Assembly (NCBI RefSeq): GCF_027942865.1
Contig: NC_134524.1
Location: forward strand, 6,664,036 to 6,728,035
Length of the DNA: 64,000 nucleotides
Direction of reading: 5' to 3'
From: Odontesthes bonariensis
Taxonomy: Eukaryota; Chordata; Actinopteri; Atheriniformes; Atherinopsidae
In this document: positions 54,377 through 64,000 of the stretch, one piece after another
Layout of the letters: each line of letters opens with the position of its first letter
How positions within the stretch are numbered: the stretch's first letter is position 1
The notes under the pieces: model-generated
What the model was told of the DNA's origin: nothing
Database searches by the model: none
The model's input: the letters and a program-made list of their open reading frames with translations, nothing else
Position numbers and translations under genes: made by a program

Positions 54377-54739
54377 TTAAAGGGATAGTTCGCCTCTTTT
54401 GACATGAAGCTGTATGACATCCCATATCAGCAACATCATTTATGAACATGTTCTTACCCCCTGCTGCGTCCTGTGAGCAGAGTTCCTGCTGAGTTTTGGT
54501 GTTGATGAAGGTAGTCCGGCTAGTTGGCTGGGGTTTAAAAAATAAAGCGTTTTGCTTCTCAAAACAATATGCGTTCAAAAGAGAAATACATTTGCATCAT
54601 AAAATCGTTCTCCAGGAAAAAGTCAGACCTCACAATCGCTTGGCCCTATTTTCTCTCCCTTCGTATCACTGCCTGCTGTGCAGACCGAGCAGTAAACACC
54701 GTAACAGGCGCGGCTGTCGGCAGCGCGCAGTGATACGAA
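54377..54739. mobile_element. Family T MITE, copy 7, right-truncated
   Basis: It starts TTAAAGGGATAGTTCGCC and follows the family through the centre (GCAGTGATACGAA), then stops matching. A 38-bp stretch resembling the missing right terminus (CAGCTTCATATCAAAAGAGG) appears at 56049-56087, so it may have been split by a large insertion. Confidence 0.8.
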
Positions 54740-56048
54740 TGTTGCTGAGCACGTGATTTTACGTTTGCTCTGCCACTAATCATGATGATCCTGTTTGGAT
54801 TTCATTTGTTCTGCACCTACAACAGCGAGTGTATGGATGTGTCTTTGTGCTATTTTTATTTATTTATTATTATGTTTCTTGACTTTTTGTTTTGCACTAC
54901 AGTTAAGCTATTTATTTTATTTTTGATTGCACATTTAAGTTGATTTTCTTAATATTTTTGAACGCACAGTAAACACTTGTTTTTACCCGGTCAGTTTGCT
55001 CTTGATTTGATATTTTCTTATGAATGTACAGTTTTTACAAGAGTTTTTATCTTCATTTAATATTTATTTTGCACTCATTTTTTATATTATGTTATTTGTA
55101 ATGTGATTTATATTTCCTATAATAAACCCAACATTTAGTTGCATACTTTAATACTTTTTATTTATTCATTTTAGTACTAATTTATTTTTAAAAACGTCTT
55201 TGTCAAAGCAACACAGCCACAACACTCTCGACAATGAATTACTTGAATTTACTTACACCTTATTTATCTATCACCACTAACACCATATTTTATTTAATTT
55301 ATTATTAGTTTATTAGTTTAGCACAAATGGAGCACTAAAAAAGTAGACTACTCTGGTTTGTTTTGGAGCAAGATGGGGGGGATGGTGACCTTTGGATGAC
55401 CTAAAAAATAATCTTTAATATCTCAGAAACCAAAGCAGTAAAAACGAAAATTTTAACGGCACAAACAGATCAATCTGTTTGCTTGAATTTTTCACGTGGG
55501 TGGCAGAGGTGTGACCAGAATGGTATGTGTGGGTGGGCAGTTAGCTCATCTTGGGGGGCAGAAAACAATACCTGAAAAAAAATCTGTGGAAAATGTTTGG
55601 AAGGTTTTTAGACCAGGACTTTAGGATGCAATAGCTTTTGTTTAACATGCTCCACATTCTCCATTGAGGGTTTAAATTCAAGTAGATACTTGGGGCAAGA
55701 CATCCGGCCAACTCCAGCTTTTTATTACCTTCATTAAGGCTACATTTCAGATCATTATATACAACAAAAACATCCGAAAATGTGAAAATCGCCTTTTTTT
55801 TTCAGCAGCAAGGGGGGGGGGGGCACAATAACAAAAAAATAAATAAAGCTATAAACTTTGCAGATATATGCTTTTTTTTAAATCATCACCTGCATTTATT
55901 CTATCAATACAAGACACAAATAGAGATAATAAATCGTGGCCTTTTTTCTGGCCAGTTTTCTTTGGATGGACAGAGCATTTCTCAGGGGGGCAGGGCCCCA
56001 GCCCCCCGTAGCCACGCCCCTGGGTGGGGTGTCAGCTTCACTCAGCTC
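54740..56048. other. AT-rich probable insertion between family T fragments
   Basis: AT-rich sequence with G runs. TAGCCACGCCCCTG at about 56009-56022 is the inverse of a CAGGGGCGTGGCTA terminus known from fish hAT-like elements; no left end found. Confidence 0.4.
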
Positions 56049-56922
56049 AAACAGCTTCATATCAAAAGAGGCGAACTAACCCTTCAATATAAGAGCTTAT
56101 AATAAGGTACACAACGAAGCTTCAAAGTACTATTACACTACATTGTAACTGTTATTTTCTTTGACATTTATGCAAAAACCACTCTGATCATACTCCTTCC
56201 CTCATAGTCTCCAAGGAAACTGTGAACGGTCATCAAAAGCTGAGAGCGTTTGAACTTAATCAAGTCTCTCAGCCCGCTTCGCGCTCAAGAAAGAGTATCA
56301 CCGACTCTTCATCGTGGTTAGCGAGACCAACACTTTAGAAACACATTCCACAAGTCAGAAACTATAGAAATGATCCCTGAAAGTATAGTCTTAACCTTCC
56401 AACTGCAAACCCCACCTATATGTGTGACGATCATGCGCCGCACTGTCACGGTGCGCGCCGCCTGTTCCGTGTTTTACAGCTTTTTGAAGGGAAAAAACAT
56501 GATTAATATTTGTATATCCGGTCACTTATTTACACACTGTAATACGGATAACACAAAACAAAACGTAGATATGACTGTGGTTTTAAAAATAAACCCGTTT
56601 ATCAACTTTAAAAAACATGTATAAGTTATATCTTTGTAATACCCAGAATGCATTTCGGCGCCCTGTCCCTCCGTAAGAGTCTCTCATTGGCTGCTGTGGT
56701 GTTGCTTGGCAGCGTGTTAGCCTGATATGCTAACAACAATAACGATACAACTTGAACTTTTTAAGCCAAAATGTTTAATATTCATTAAGACACACACAGT
56801 GACGTAACGATAGCGTCACAAACTGTAAGCTGAATTTAATAAAAAATGATGTCATAAACGAAAAGACTAGAAATGTTCAATTTTGTGTTAAAAGAAGCTA
56901 ATAGGTAAAAGCCTGCGGTGCG
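56049..56922. repeat. Diverged tandem duplication, copy A
   Basis: Matches 57581-59118 along its length (GAGAGCGTTTGAA, CATGCGCCGCACTGTCACGG, GCTAATAGGT and others), missing about 115 bp present at 58578-58700 and lacking the 57686-58236 insertion. It begins with a family T terminal remnant in both copies. No gene seen. Confidence 0.85.
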
Positions 56923-57117
56923 TCTTGCTGCCCCCCCCCCCTCTCCGTTCTGTGATTGGTCCCCTACTCCAAATCCACTGCATACCATAATTTTAGTCGT
57001 AGAATACATCAAGGACCTTTACATTTACTTTGCACATATATATTTGCACATAAACATATTTATTTTACTTACTTCTGCATATGCCACTTTACTTCTGATG
57101 TCAATATCAGACACTTT

Positions 57118-57118
57118 G

Positions 57119-57169
<51 letters not shown>
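57118..57169. repeat. (TA)n microsatellite
   Basis: Two TATATA runs interrupted once by CATA. Confidence 0.9.
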
Positions 57170-57580
57170 CCACATTGTGCTGTCACTCTGTTTACCGGTT
57201 ACCATAGTTTATTTCTGCCTTGTATTAAAGTGTTAATTTAAATTAAATGCTACCGCTGCGCTGCACTATTGAGTTTGAGAGAAACGTCATTTCAAGCCTG
57301 TGTATGTCCTGTACGTATACATTTCTGACAATGAAGTTGACTTTGACTTTTTAACTCATAAAAAATAAGGGCGGTGGTTTCCAGGCTGCCTTTGCAGTGT
57401 GAATGAAATCGTGCACAAAGCAGCATGGGAATTCCCAGGATAGTTTTTCTCTGCTTTTTTGGCTGAACCACAAGTTGGGCCACTCAGGTGTTGCTTCTGG
57501 GCTGCATGTGGCCCGCCGGCCGCCATTTGAATAGCCCATTACAAAGCTCATTATACAGCTTTGTAGTGAAGCTGTATAAC

Positions 57581-59118
57581 ACAGCTTCATTACAAAAGAG
57601 GCAAACTATCCCTTCAATATAAGAGCTTATAATAAGACACATAAAGTGACTTCAAAGTACTATTATACGACATTATTGCTATGTTCATGGGCGTCGCACC
57701 CGTGGGGGATGGGGGTGTTTCGACACCCCCACTTTTACAGCAAGATGATTTCACCTTTTTGAATTTCAATGACCAAATAAAGTTTTAACAAATAATAAAA
57801 TATGTTTTAAAGACTCTGTACCCTCTTGAGAATAATTCCATCCAGATTTGAGCAGGGTAACTATTGTAATTTCCATACAGGACCTAGTTTAGTGTGATCA
57901 AAATGCAAAAAAAAATGCAGTAAAATGGCCCTGTTCTGCATTTTTACAAATCAGAAAAAGGTTTCACAAATCCCAAACAAGGTTTTAATGAATCTATAGC
58001 CTCTTTAGAATAATTCCATCTAGATTTGAGCAGTGTAACTATTGTAGTTTCCATACAGGACCTAGTTTAGGGCGATCATAATGCAAAAAAATGCAGTGAA
58101 ATGGCCCTTTATGCCCATCCATTTAATTTGCGAATCGGATGCCAACTTCAGTGTCATGTCTATGGGCTTGATGTGGTGCTTGTGTGCTCACCCCCCCAGG
58201 AACACCCCCACATCTTAAGTCACCGCTCCGCCCCTGCATATGTTTTTCTTTGACATTTATGCAAAAACCACTCTGATCATACTCCTTCCCTCATAGTCTC
58301 CAAGGAAACCGTGAACGGTCATCAAAAGCTGAGAGCGTTTGAAATTAATCAAGTCTCTCAGCCCGCTTCGCGCTCAAGAAGGAGTATCACCGACTCTTCA
58401 TCGTGGTTAGCGAGACCAACACTTTAGAAACACATTCCACAAGTCAGAAACTATAGAAATGATCCCTGAAAGTATAGTCTTAACCTTCCAACTGCAAACC
58501 CCACCTATATGTGTGACGATCATGCGCCGCACTGTCACGGTGCGCGCCGCCTGTCCCCTGTTTTACAGCTTTTTGAAGGGAAATCAAAACACGTATAAAC
58601 CCAAAAAAAGCAAAACTATTAACCGCATAGAATAGAGAAACACAATGTCTACAAGTACTCATCATTTAGTGACAAATTATAAAAGTTTTAAAGACATAAT
58701 GATTAATATTTGTATATCCGGTCACTTATTTACACACTGTAATACGGATAACACAAAATAAAACGTAGATATGACTGTGGTTTTAAAAATAAACCCGTTT
58801 ATCAACTTTAAAAAACACGTATAAGTTATATCTTTGCAATAACCACAATGCATTTCGGCGCCCTTTCCCTCCGTAAGAGTTGGCTGCTGTGGTGTTGCTT
58901 GGCAGCGTGTTAGCCTGATATGCTAACAACAACAACGATACAACTTGAACTTTTTAAGCCGAAATGTTTAATATTCATTCAGACACACACAGTGACGTAA
59001 CGATAGCGTCACGAACTGTAAGCTGAATTAAATAAAAAAATATGTCATCAACGAGAAGACTAGAAATGTTCAATTTTGGGTTAAAAGAAGCTAATAGGTC
59101 AAAGCCTGCGGGTGCGCC
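57581..59118. repeat. Diverged tandem duplication, copy B
   Basis: Second copy of 56049-56922, carrying an extra internal mobile element and about 115 bp absent from copy A. Confidence 0.85.
57686..58236. mobile_element. Probable hAT MITE inserted in duplication copy B
   Basis: Left end CATGGGCGTCGC, right end inverse CAGGGGCGGAGC. Flanks GCTATGTT and CATATGTT share 6 of 8 bases. Copy A lacks the segment, giving a paralogous empty site. Internally an imperfect block (about 57806-57938 and 57985-58112, shared GACCTAGTTTAG) is duplicated in tandem. Confidence 0.75.
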
Positions 59119-61080
59119 GGTTTTACACTTCCGACTCCAAACGTGACGATATGATAGTTCCTGCCTGCGCAACCAGGAGTTTGAGAAATATTGTTAAAGA
59201 CTCTGTAGTTTTACTCTTAAAGCTACGAAGAAACTCTCCGGCATCGTGTTAATATATATTGGTTTTATATTTCTAACTGTAAAACTTTATAGTAAACAAA
59301 GCCAATAGATTCTACTTTTCCAATTTGCACAAAGTAAAACCACAACATATACTTTTTTGGATGAGCTACAAACTGACCAAACTATGTAAAAAAAACCTTT
59401 ACAGACTCATATCATTAAGCCATTATGGTTGCTTTGTGCTGTGTGTATTTCATCATTTTAAACAGCGATAACTCGGAGTCACCGAGGCGGAAGGTCAATG
59501 AAGAATCCAATAAAATGATTGCATTTAAAATCCCTGCCAAACCTTATAGGCAAATCCTTTGCCTCCACAAGTAATTCTGCTATTTCCTAAAAGTAGGATT
59601 TAGATTTTTATTTTATATGGAAAGGCACTTATGCAACCTTAACTTTTACCAGCTATCATGGCTTCACACCTTTAACCGCTTTAACTAACATTTACCATCA
59701 GTTTCAAGTTTTCCCTTTTTCTGTATGTTTGTGTTTAAATCCACAACCTCCAAAAGAGGTTAAAAGTCAAATCCAAAACCCCCACAAAGTATTAAAGTAT
59801 ACTATAAACTGAAAATAAAAGCTTTTCAACAACCTGAAAGCTTTAACTTTGTTTTGGGTGAGGCTAACATTAACGGTTCAGTTAGCTTTTTAGCTTCACG
59901 GTTCACTTATGATGTTGGCCCACCTTGACCTTAACACGTATTTAAATCATGGCTGAACATATATGATTATATTTGCGTTTTAATAACTTTCATAGTTCTA
60001 TCATATTCTATGGAGAATACTTTTAAAAAAACGACAATCTATCAGACAATTAAGCTAGTCATGCTAATGAGCTAAAGCTACAGTTAATGACGTAACCGCT
60101 ACTGGACGTCAGTTGTTCTTTTTTCTTGTTAAATTTTCAACGCCAGGAAATATTTTCTAAAAATATGACATTTTTGTCTTTTCTCTAACAAGTTCAATAA
60201 TTGAGTAGAATGCTATTGCGCATGCGTATTTAGGACAGGGAGCTAAACGCTACAGTGTGATTTGTGGCGTTTCGTGTAATTTTTCAACATCTTAGAGCTT
60301 ATTTTGTGATATTATTTGTCATTTGAACAGACTGTTGGACATTTGATTTTATCTTTTAAATGGAAAAGTTTACTACTACCAAACATTTTAGCAGCAACTT
60401 TATTTTTTATTTTATTTATTATTTATTTTAAATTTTTCAATAAATGTTAGTTTTAGATCAGTGATAAATATACTAATTATATCGTGTCAAAAGTTGAGAG
60501 GACACAAGGTTAGGGGCAAATAAATAATGTAAAATTATTTAAAAAACAAACAATGTCCACAGATATGTACAACAATAATTACAACTTTTCTTTCTATTAA
60601 GCTCAGTTATGCCATAAAATAGTTAATCTTATTTTTATTATCTTAGTCTCATTTGTATGTGCCTCTGATTCTGCTTTCCTGCCTCTAATTTTCAACTATA
60701 GCAACTTTTATAACGCACTGTTATCATTTTTTTTAATGTGTTTACATTTACATTCACTTGCTTCTATTCTCTTTATATTATTATATTTTCTTTTTCATGA
60801 AAGTCCGAGTCAGGAGTTTTCTAAATTAGCAGTACAAGTGCATTTGAGGGTTTTACGGATATGGCCTGATCTAAATAGTTCATAAATAAATTCAAAGGCC
60901 TCGTTCATTCTATGGGCTGTATATTAGGGGAAATAAAACGCACACATTACCAAAGTAAAAAAAAATAATAATAATTATTAATATTTTCAAGATATTAACG
61001 ATAAGAAATATTGAAAATTCCATTTAAATAAGTTTTTAAAATAATATAAAATAATTCCCCCTCTCCTTCGTATTGTTTAC
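59119..61080. other. Gene-poor AT-rich intergenic region
   Basis: No exon, RNA gene or confident repeat recognised. Confidence 0.45.
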
Positions 61081-61409
61081 TCTGACGTCATCCACAAGCG
61101 CCGCTCACACCATTGCAATACGGAAGCGACTCCTTCAACGGGTCAGGCATGTTTTCTCCCTCTGTTTGCTTCTTATCTGTTTAATTCTTGATACTTGTTG
61201 TTGAATAACTTGAGTATATAATTTACTGAGTTTTTTCATGACAACAACACAGATACGAGTTTTTGTATGCCTCCACGCTCAACACAACATATTCAAACGT
61301 GATGTTTTCCACAAAACTATAGAATTATCTGTACACTAACTAGATAAAACGATATCCTTTTCTCCCGGTGATGTGTCTGGAGACTAAAATTAAACATTTC
61401 CCATCAGAA
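61081..61409 (+). promoter_or_regulatory. Candidate trmt10b promoter and 5' UTR
   Basis: A full CRE palindrome TGACGTCA is at 61083-61090 and an ETS-like CGGAAG near 61121-61126, in a locally GC-richer stretch about 300 bp before the start codon. CCATCAG two bases before ATG could be a 5' UTR acceptor. Confidence 0.45.
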
Positions 61410-63784
61410 ATGGGTGAGACGCAGCTGAATGGAGTTTCAGAGGAGATGGATCTGCTTCACATAGAGGTGGAGGCGGATGTGGATGGCAGACCAGGAAGGG
61501 ACGATGCACTGTGTTCAGTAAGTTAATTTACTCAGTAGGTATGGGCAGATTAATGGGGGTAGTATAACAGTTTCTCAATCAACACCATGTGAGACATATT
61601 ACATATCTTAAGTATGTCAGAAACAATATAGATCAGCTCCTTTGATTTCAGACAAGATGTGATAAGCAACGATGAAAAGGGGCTGAGAATTTCTAAGTGT
61701 ATGATATGACAATAATAATTGTGCGACATTTAAGACGGTTGAAAACTGGTCCCTCTTCTTTTTAAAATCCACTGTCAACAAACTAAAGGTAAATCTTTTA
61801 CAGCTTTCACAAGACAATGAGGGGAAAAAAGCTGCATGTAGCTCATTTTTGTTTTTAGACACTGTGACGTCAACATTCACCGACCTGTGAGGTTACCTGT
61901 GCGTTTAACTGTTTGTTGTGTGTCTAACGAACAGAGGAATGTACTGAGGAAGCAGCGAAACTGGGAGAGGCAGCTGGCTGCGAAGAAGAGCAAGAGGAAG
62001 GAAGAGAAGCAGAGGAGGAAGCTCAATCGCGAGCAGCGGTCTGGTAAGGATAAAGTACGGAGAATCGAGCAGATGAGCAAATTAGGAAGATTTGAGGAGA
62101 AAGTCCTCAGGCTTTATAATCAGAACACTTTTATTTGTTTGTCTTTTACACAGCTGCCTGCACAGACTGTCCTCAGGTCACAAAACGAGTCATGAAGGCG
62201 ATCACCAAAGAGCGTTTAGCTGAGGCTCAGTCCACGGGGCTCAAACTCTGCGTTGACCTGGGGATGACGGACTGCATGTCTGACAAGGTGGGACGCAGCT
62301 GAAGAAGCCTCATCATCTTTTTAAAATGCTGCACAGCCCGAGTTTTAGTTCCGGGTCGGGCTTTAGTTAGAACAGGCTGTAAAGCAGTGATACTCACTAT
62401 TTTTTTCATAAGAGCCACATTGGCAGCAAAATCAACGGAAGAGCCACTTTTACCACAACATACTAAAGTCCCCTTTTGAAAATATGCATTTCTACATATA
62501 AAACATCCCACAAAAAAAGAAACAACACAGCCAATACATTTTCAATTAAGACCACATTTACCTTAATACTGGGATGAGCGGAAGCTGGCGTGCATGTCCT
62601 TGACTTTCTTCATGTTGTATTTGTAGTTTGTTGTTGTAATCATAGTGAGACATTCAGGATGAGCATGGTTTTTGTGCTGGTTTTTGCCCTTTTTTAATTA
62701 AAAACCGATCCATTGTGCCTGCATCTCGCGCTGGCTAAAGCAGCTAGCGTGCTCTGCGGTCAAGTGTGAGGGTGGTTTAAGCGGGCTGCGTTGCCAGGTT
62801 TAACAGTGTGCCCCCTTTAGGAAACACCATTAAGCCTTAATATTTAATAAAAAATACTTAATACTACAAAAACACAAACTTAATAGAAATACCTAATACT
62901 GTGCCGTATTCGCTGTATGTTATTTGAAAAAAAAAATATTGTTATTGTTACCATATTGTTATAAGCTACTATGTGAGTGCGAGCCGCCAATTAAAGCTTG
63001 AGGAGCCGCACAATGAGTATCTCTGCTGTAAAGCATTCATTTAGCCTCTCTCATCTGTGTGTGATTTTCTTGGTCAGGAGATAAGCCGATTGGCCGGTCA
63101 GCTGAGGCGGCTGTATGGATCTAATAAGAAGGCAACTCGGCCGTTCCACCTGTTCCTGACGGACCTACGGGAGGACAGTCGTCTCTACAGAGAGTGTGTA
63201 CGCATGAACGACGGCTTCCTCAACTACACGGTGGTTATTGCTCTTTACATCCAGCATTCGTTGAACCTTCCTGAAAGAGCTGACACACATTTAAAGTGTA
63301 TTAACACAGTGGATCAGCGTTCATCAGGTTCAGGTTGCTGCATTTGTGGCCGTAGGTGTGATTTTAATGACAATTACATCCACTGTGACAACGTACAATG
63401 CAGATAAAAAAACAAAAAACAGCTTATCTACTAAAAACATGTTAAAAATCCCCAAATTAGTACATTAAAACGATTCAACTGCTCAGAATATAAAAGAGAG
63501 AATAAGATCAGCCGATAACATTGATTTGAATAAGACCCAATTCTGGACTTGAGTTTGTGAATAAAAGAGTGAATGTGTGAATTTTAAGTATAGGAAACTC
63601 AAAAGTGTCTTACCTCTTTTACTTCCTCTATAACTGGAACTAATAATAGCATAAAATCATAGATTAAATCTTATTTTTTTCCTATCTTGTGTCTTTTTCT
63701 TTCAGATGGAAATAACAGAAGAAAGCTGTTTGGACCTGTTCCCCTCAGAAAATGTTGTCTACCTCACACCAGATGCTGAAGAAG
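61410..63784 (+). CDS. trmt10b: tRNA (guanine-N1/adenine-N1)-type methyltransferase 10B (trmt10b), 5' part, runs off the window
   Basis: Exons 61410-61517, 61935-62043, 62154-62287, 63078-63230 and 63706-63784, phases in agreement, 194 codons so far. TRM10-family SPOUT methyltransferases modify position 9 of tRNAs with S-adenosylmethionine. The lysine/arginine-rich helix (RKQRNWERQLAAKKSKRKEE) and the domain start LCVDLGMTDCMSDKEISRLA, QLRRLYGSNKKATRPFHLFL, YRECVRMNDGFLNY and LVYLTP-type ENVVYLTPD match TRMT10B better than TRMT10A, which lacks the AAKKSKRK and YGSNKKA wording. The SAM-binding knot and catalytic Asp region lie beyond the right edge. The ATG at 61410 starts MGETQLNGVSEEMDLLHIEV. 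Exon 1 ends TTCA|GTAAGT. Confidence 0.93.
62385..63025. mobile_element. hAT MITE with perfect 8-bp target duplication in trmt10b intron 3
   Basis: Ends CAGTGATACTCA and (inverse) CAGAGATACTCA. Flanks CTGTAAAG at 62377-62384 and 63026-63033 are identical. Sub-terminal AAGAGCCAC and GAGCCGC words. No coding capacity. It ends 52 bp before exon 4. Confidence 0.92.
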
Positions 63785-64000
63785 GTTTGATGCATTTGAG
63801 TTCTTTTCATATAGCGTCCAGTTTCTGCTTAACTTTAGGACGGGGGGAGCATTCATATAAAGTCGATCTGGGAGTTTCTGTTCTCCTGTTGTTGCATCTT
63901 TTGGCCAGCAGAGGGTGCCATTTGACACCAAATAAAACTCTGAGCCAAACTTTAAAGAGATTATAAAGATATATGGGATCAAATATACAGTATATGTATA
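63785..64000. other. trmt10b intron 5, start
   Basis: Follows the GTTTGA donor at 63785. No further exon in the window. Confidence 0.5.

Noticed and set aside
56370-56624. 84-codon frame in duplication copy A
   Set aside because: Broken in copy B by changes and no recognisable domain; no evidence of coding constraint.
61617-61880. Minus-strand frame inside trmt10b intron 1
   Set aside because: Intronic, no similarity, low complexity.

Overview
This window is nuclear DNA of a ray-finned (teleost) fish. It has intron-rich vertebrate genes with GT-AG introns, fish-type L2/CR1-like LINE tails, many hAT and TTAA-target MITEs, and long (CA)n, (TA)n and 7-bp satellite tracts. I see no prokaryotic operon, CRISPR array, rRNA, tRNA or virus.

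Five protein genes can be assembled exon by exon. Gene names come from recalled family resemblance; junctions and frame sums were worked out by hand. (1) mfap3l, minus, 526-6222: two coding exons, Ig-domain membrane glycoprotein. (2) aadat, minus, 11619-22639: 13 coding exons summing to exactly 425 codons plus stop, with all expected PLP-binding residues at the human positions. (3) ino80b, plus, 23598-28845: five exons, 336 aa, INO80 chromatin-remodelling subunit with a C-terminal HIT zinc finger. (4) intu (inturned), minus, 29543-52952: 17 exons, 963 aa, planar-cell-polarity/ciliogenesis CPLANE subunit. (5) trmt10b, plus, from 61410 and running off the right edge: tRNA m1R9 methyltransferase, first five exons only. 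mfap3l and aadat are also neighbours in human (4q33). aadat and ino80b are divergent across a compact shared promoter, ino80b and intu are convergent, and intu and trmt10b are head to head across about 8.5 kb. The five genes do not form one pathway.

The rest is mostly transposon-derived. Family T (TTAA target, ends AGGGATAGTTCGCC, near-complete foldback) has seven copies, one of them truncated. A second TTAA foldback family, 839 bp, sits inside a decayed hAT transposase in the mfap3l intron. Family G (TIR GGCTGTGTTCGAAACC) has five copies, all in aadat or intu introns; its ends hold short repeats that have expanded in some copies, up to about 1.08 kb of a 7-bp satellite in intu intron 2. At least three hAT elements keep perfect 8-bp target duplications (31255-31727, 39338-40087, 62385-63025). 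Region 56.0-59.1 kb holds a diverged tandem duplication.

I see no wholly new gene system. The most interesting structures concern splicing: aadat exon 11 lies directly between a (GT)n tract and a (CA)n tract that are complementary in the pre-mRNA; ino80b intron 4 is almost entirely one transposon; intu exon 14 has a MITE about 20 bp upstream of its acceptor; and intu exon 3 is flanked by inverted MITE copies.
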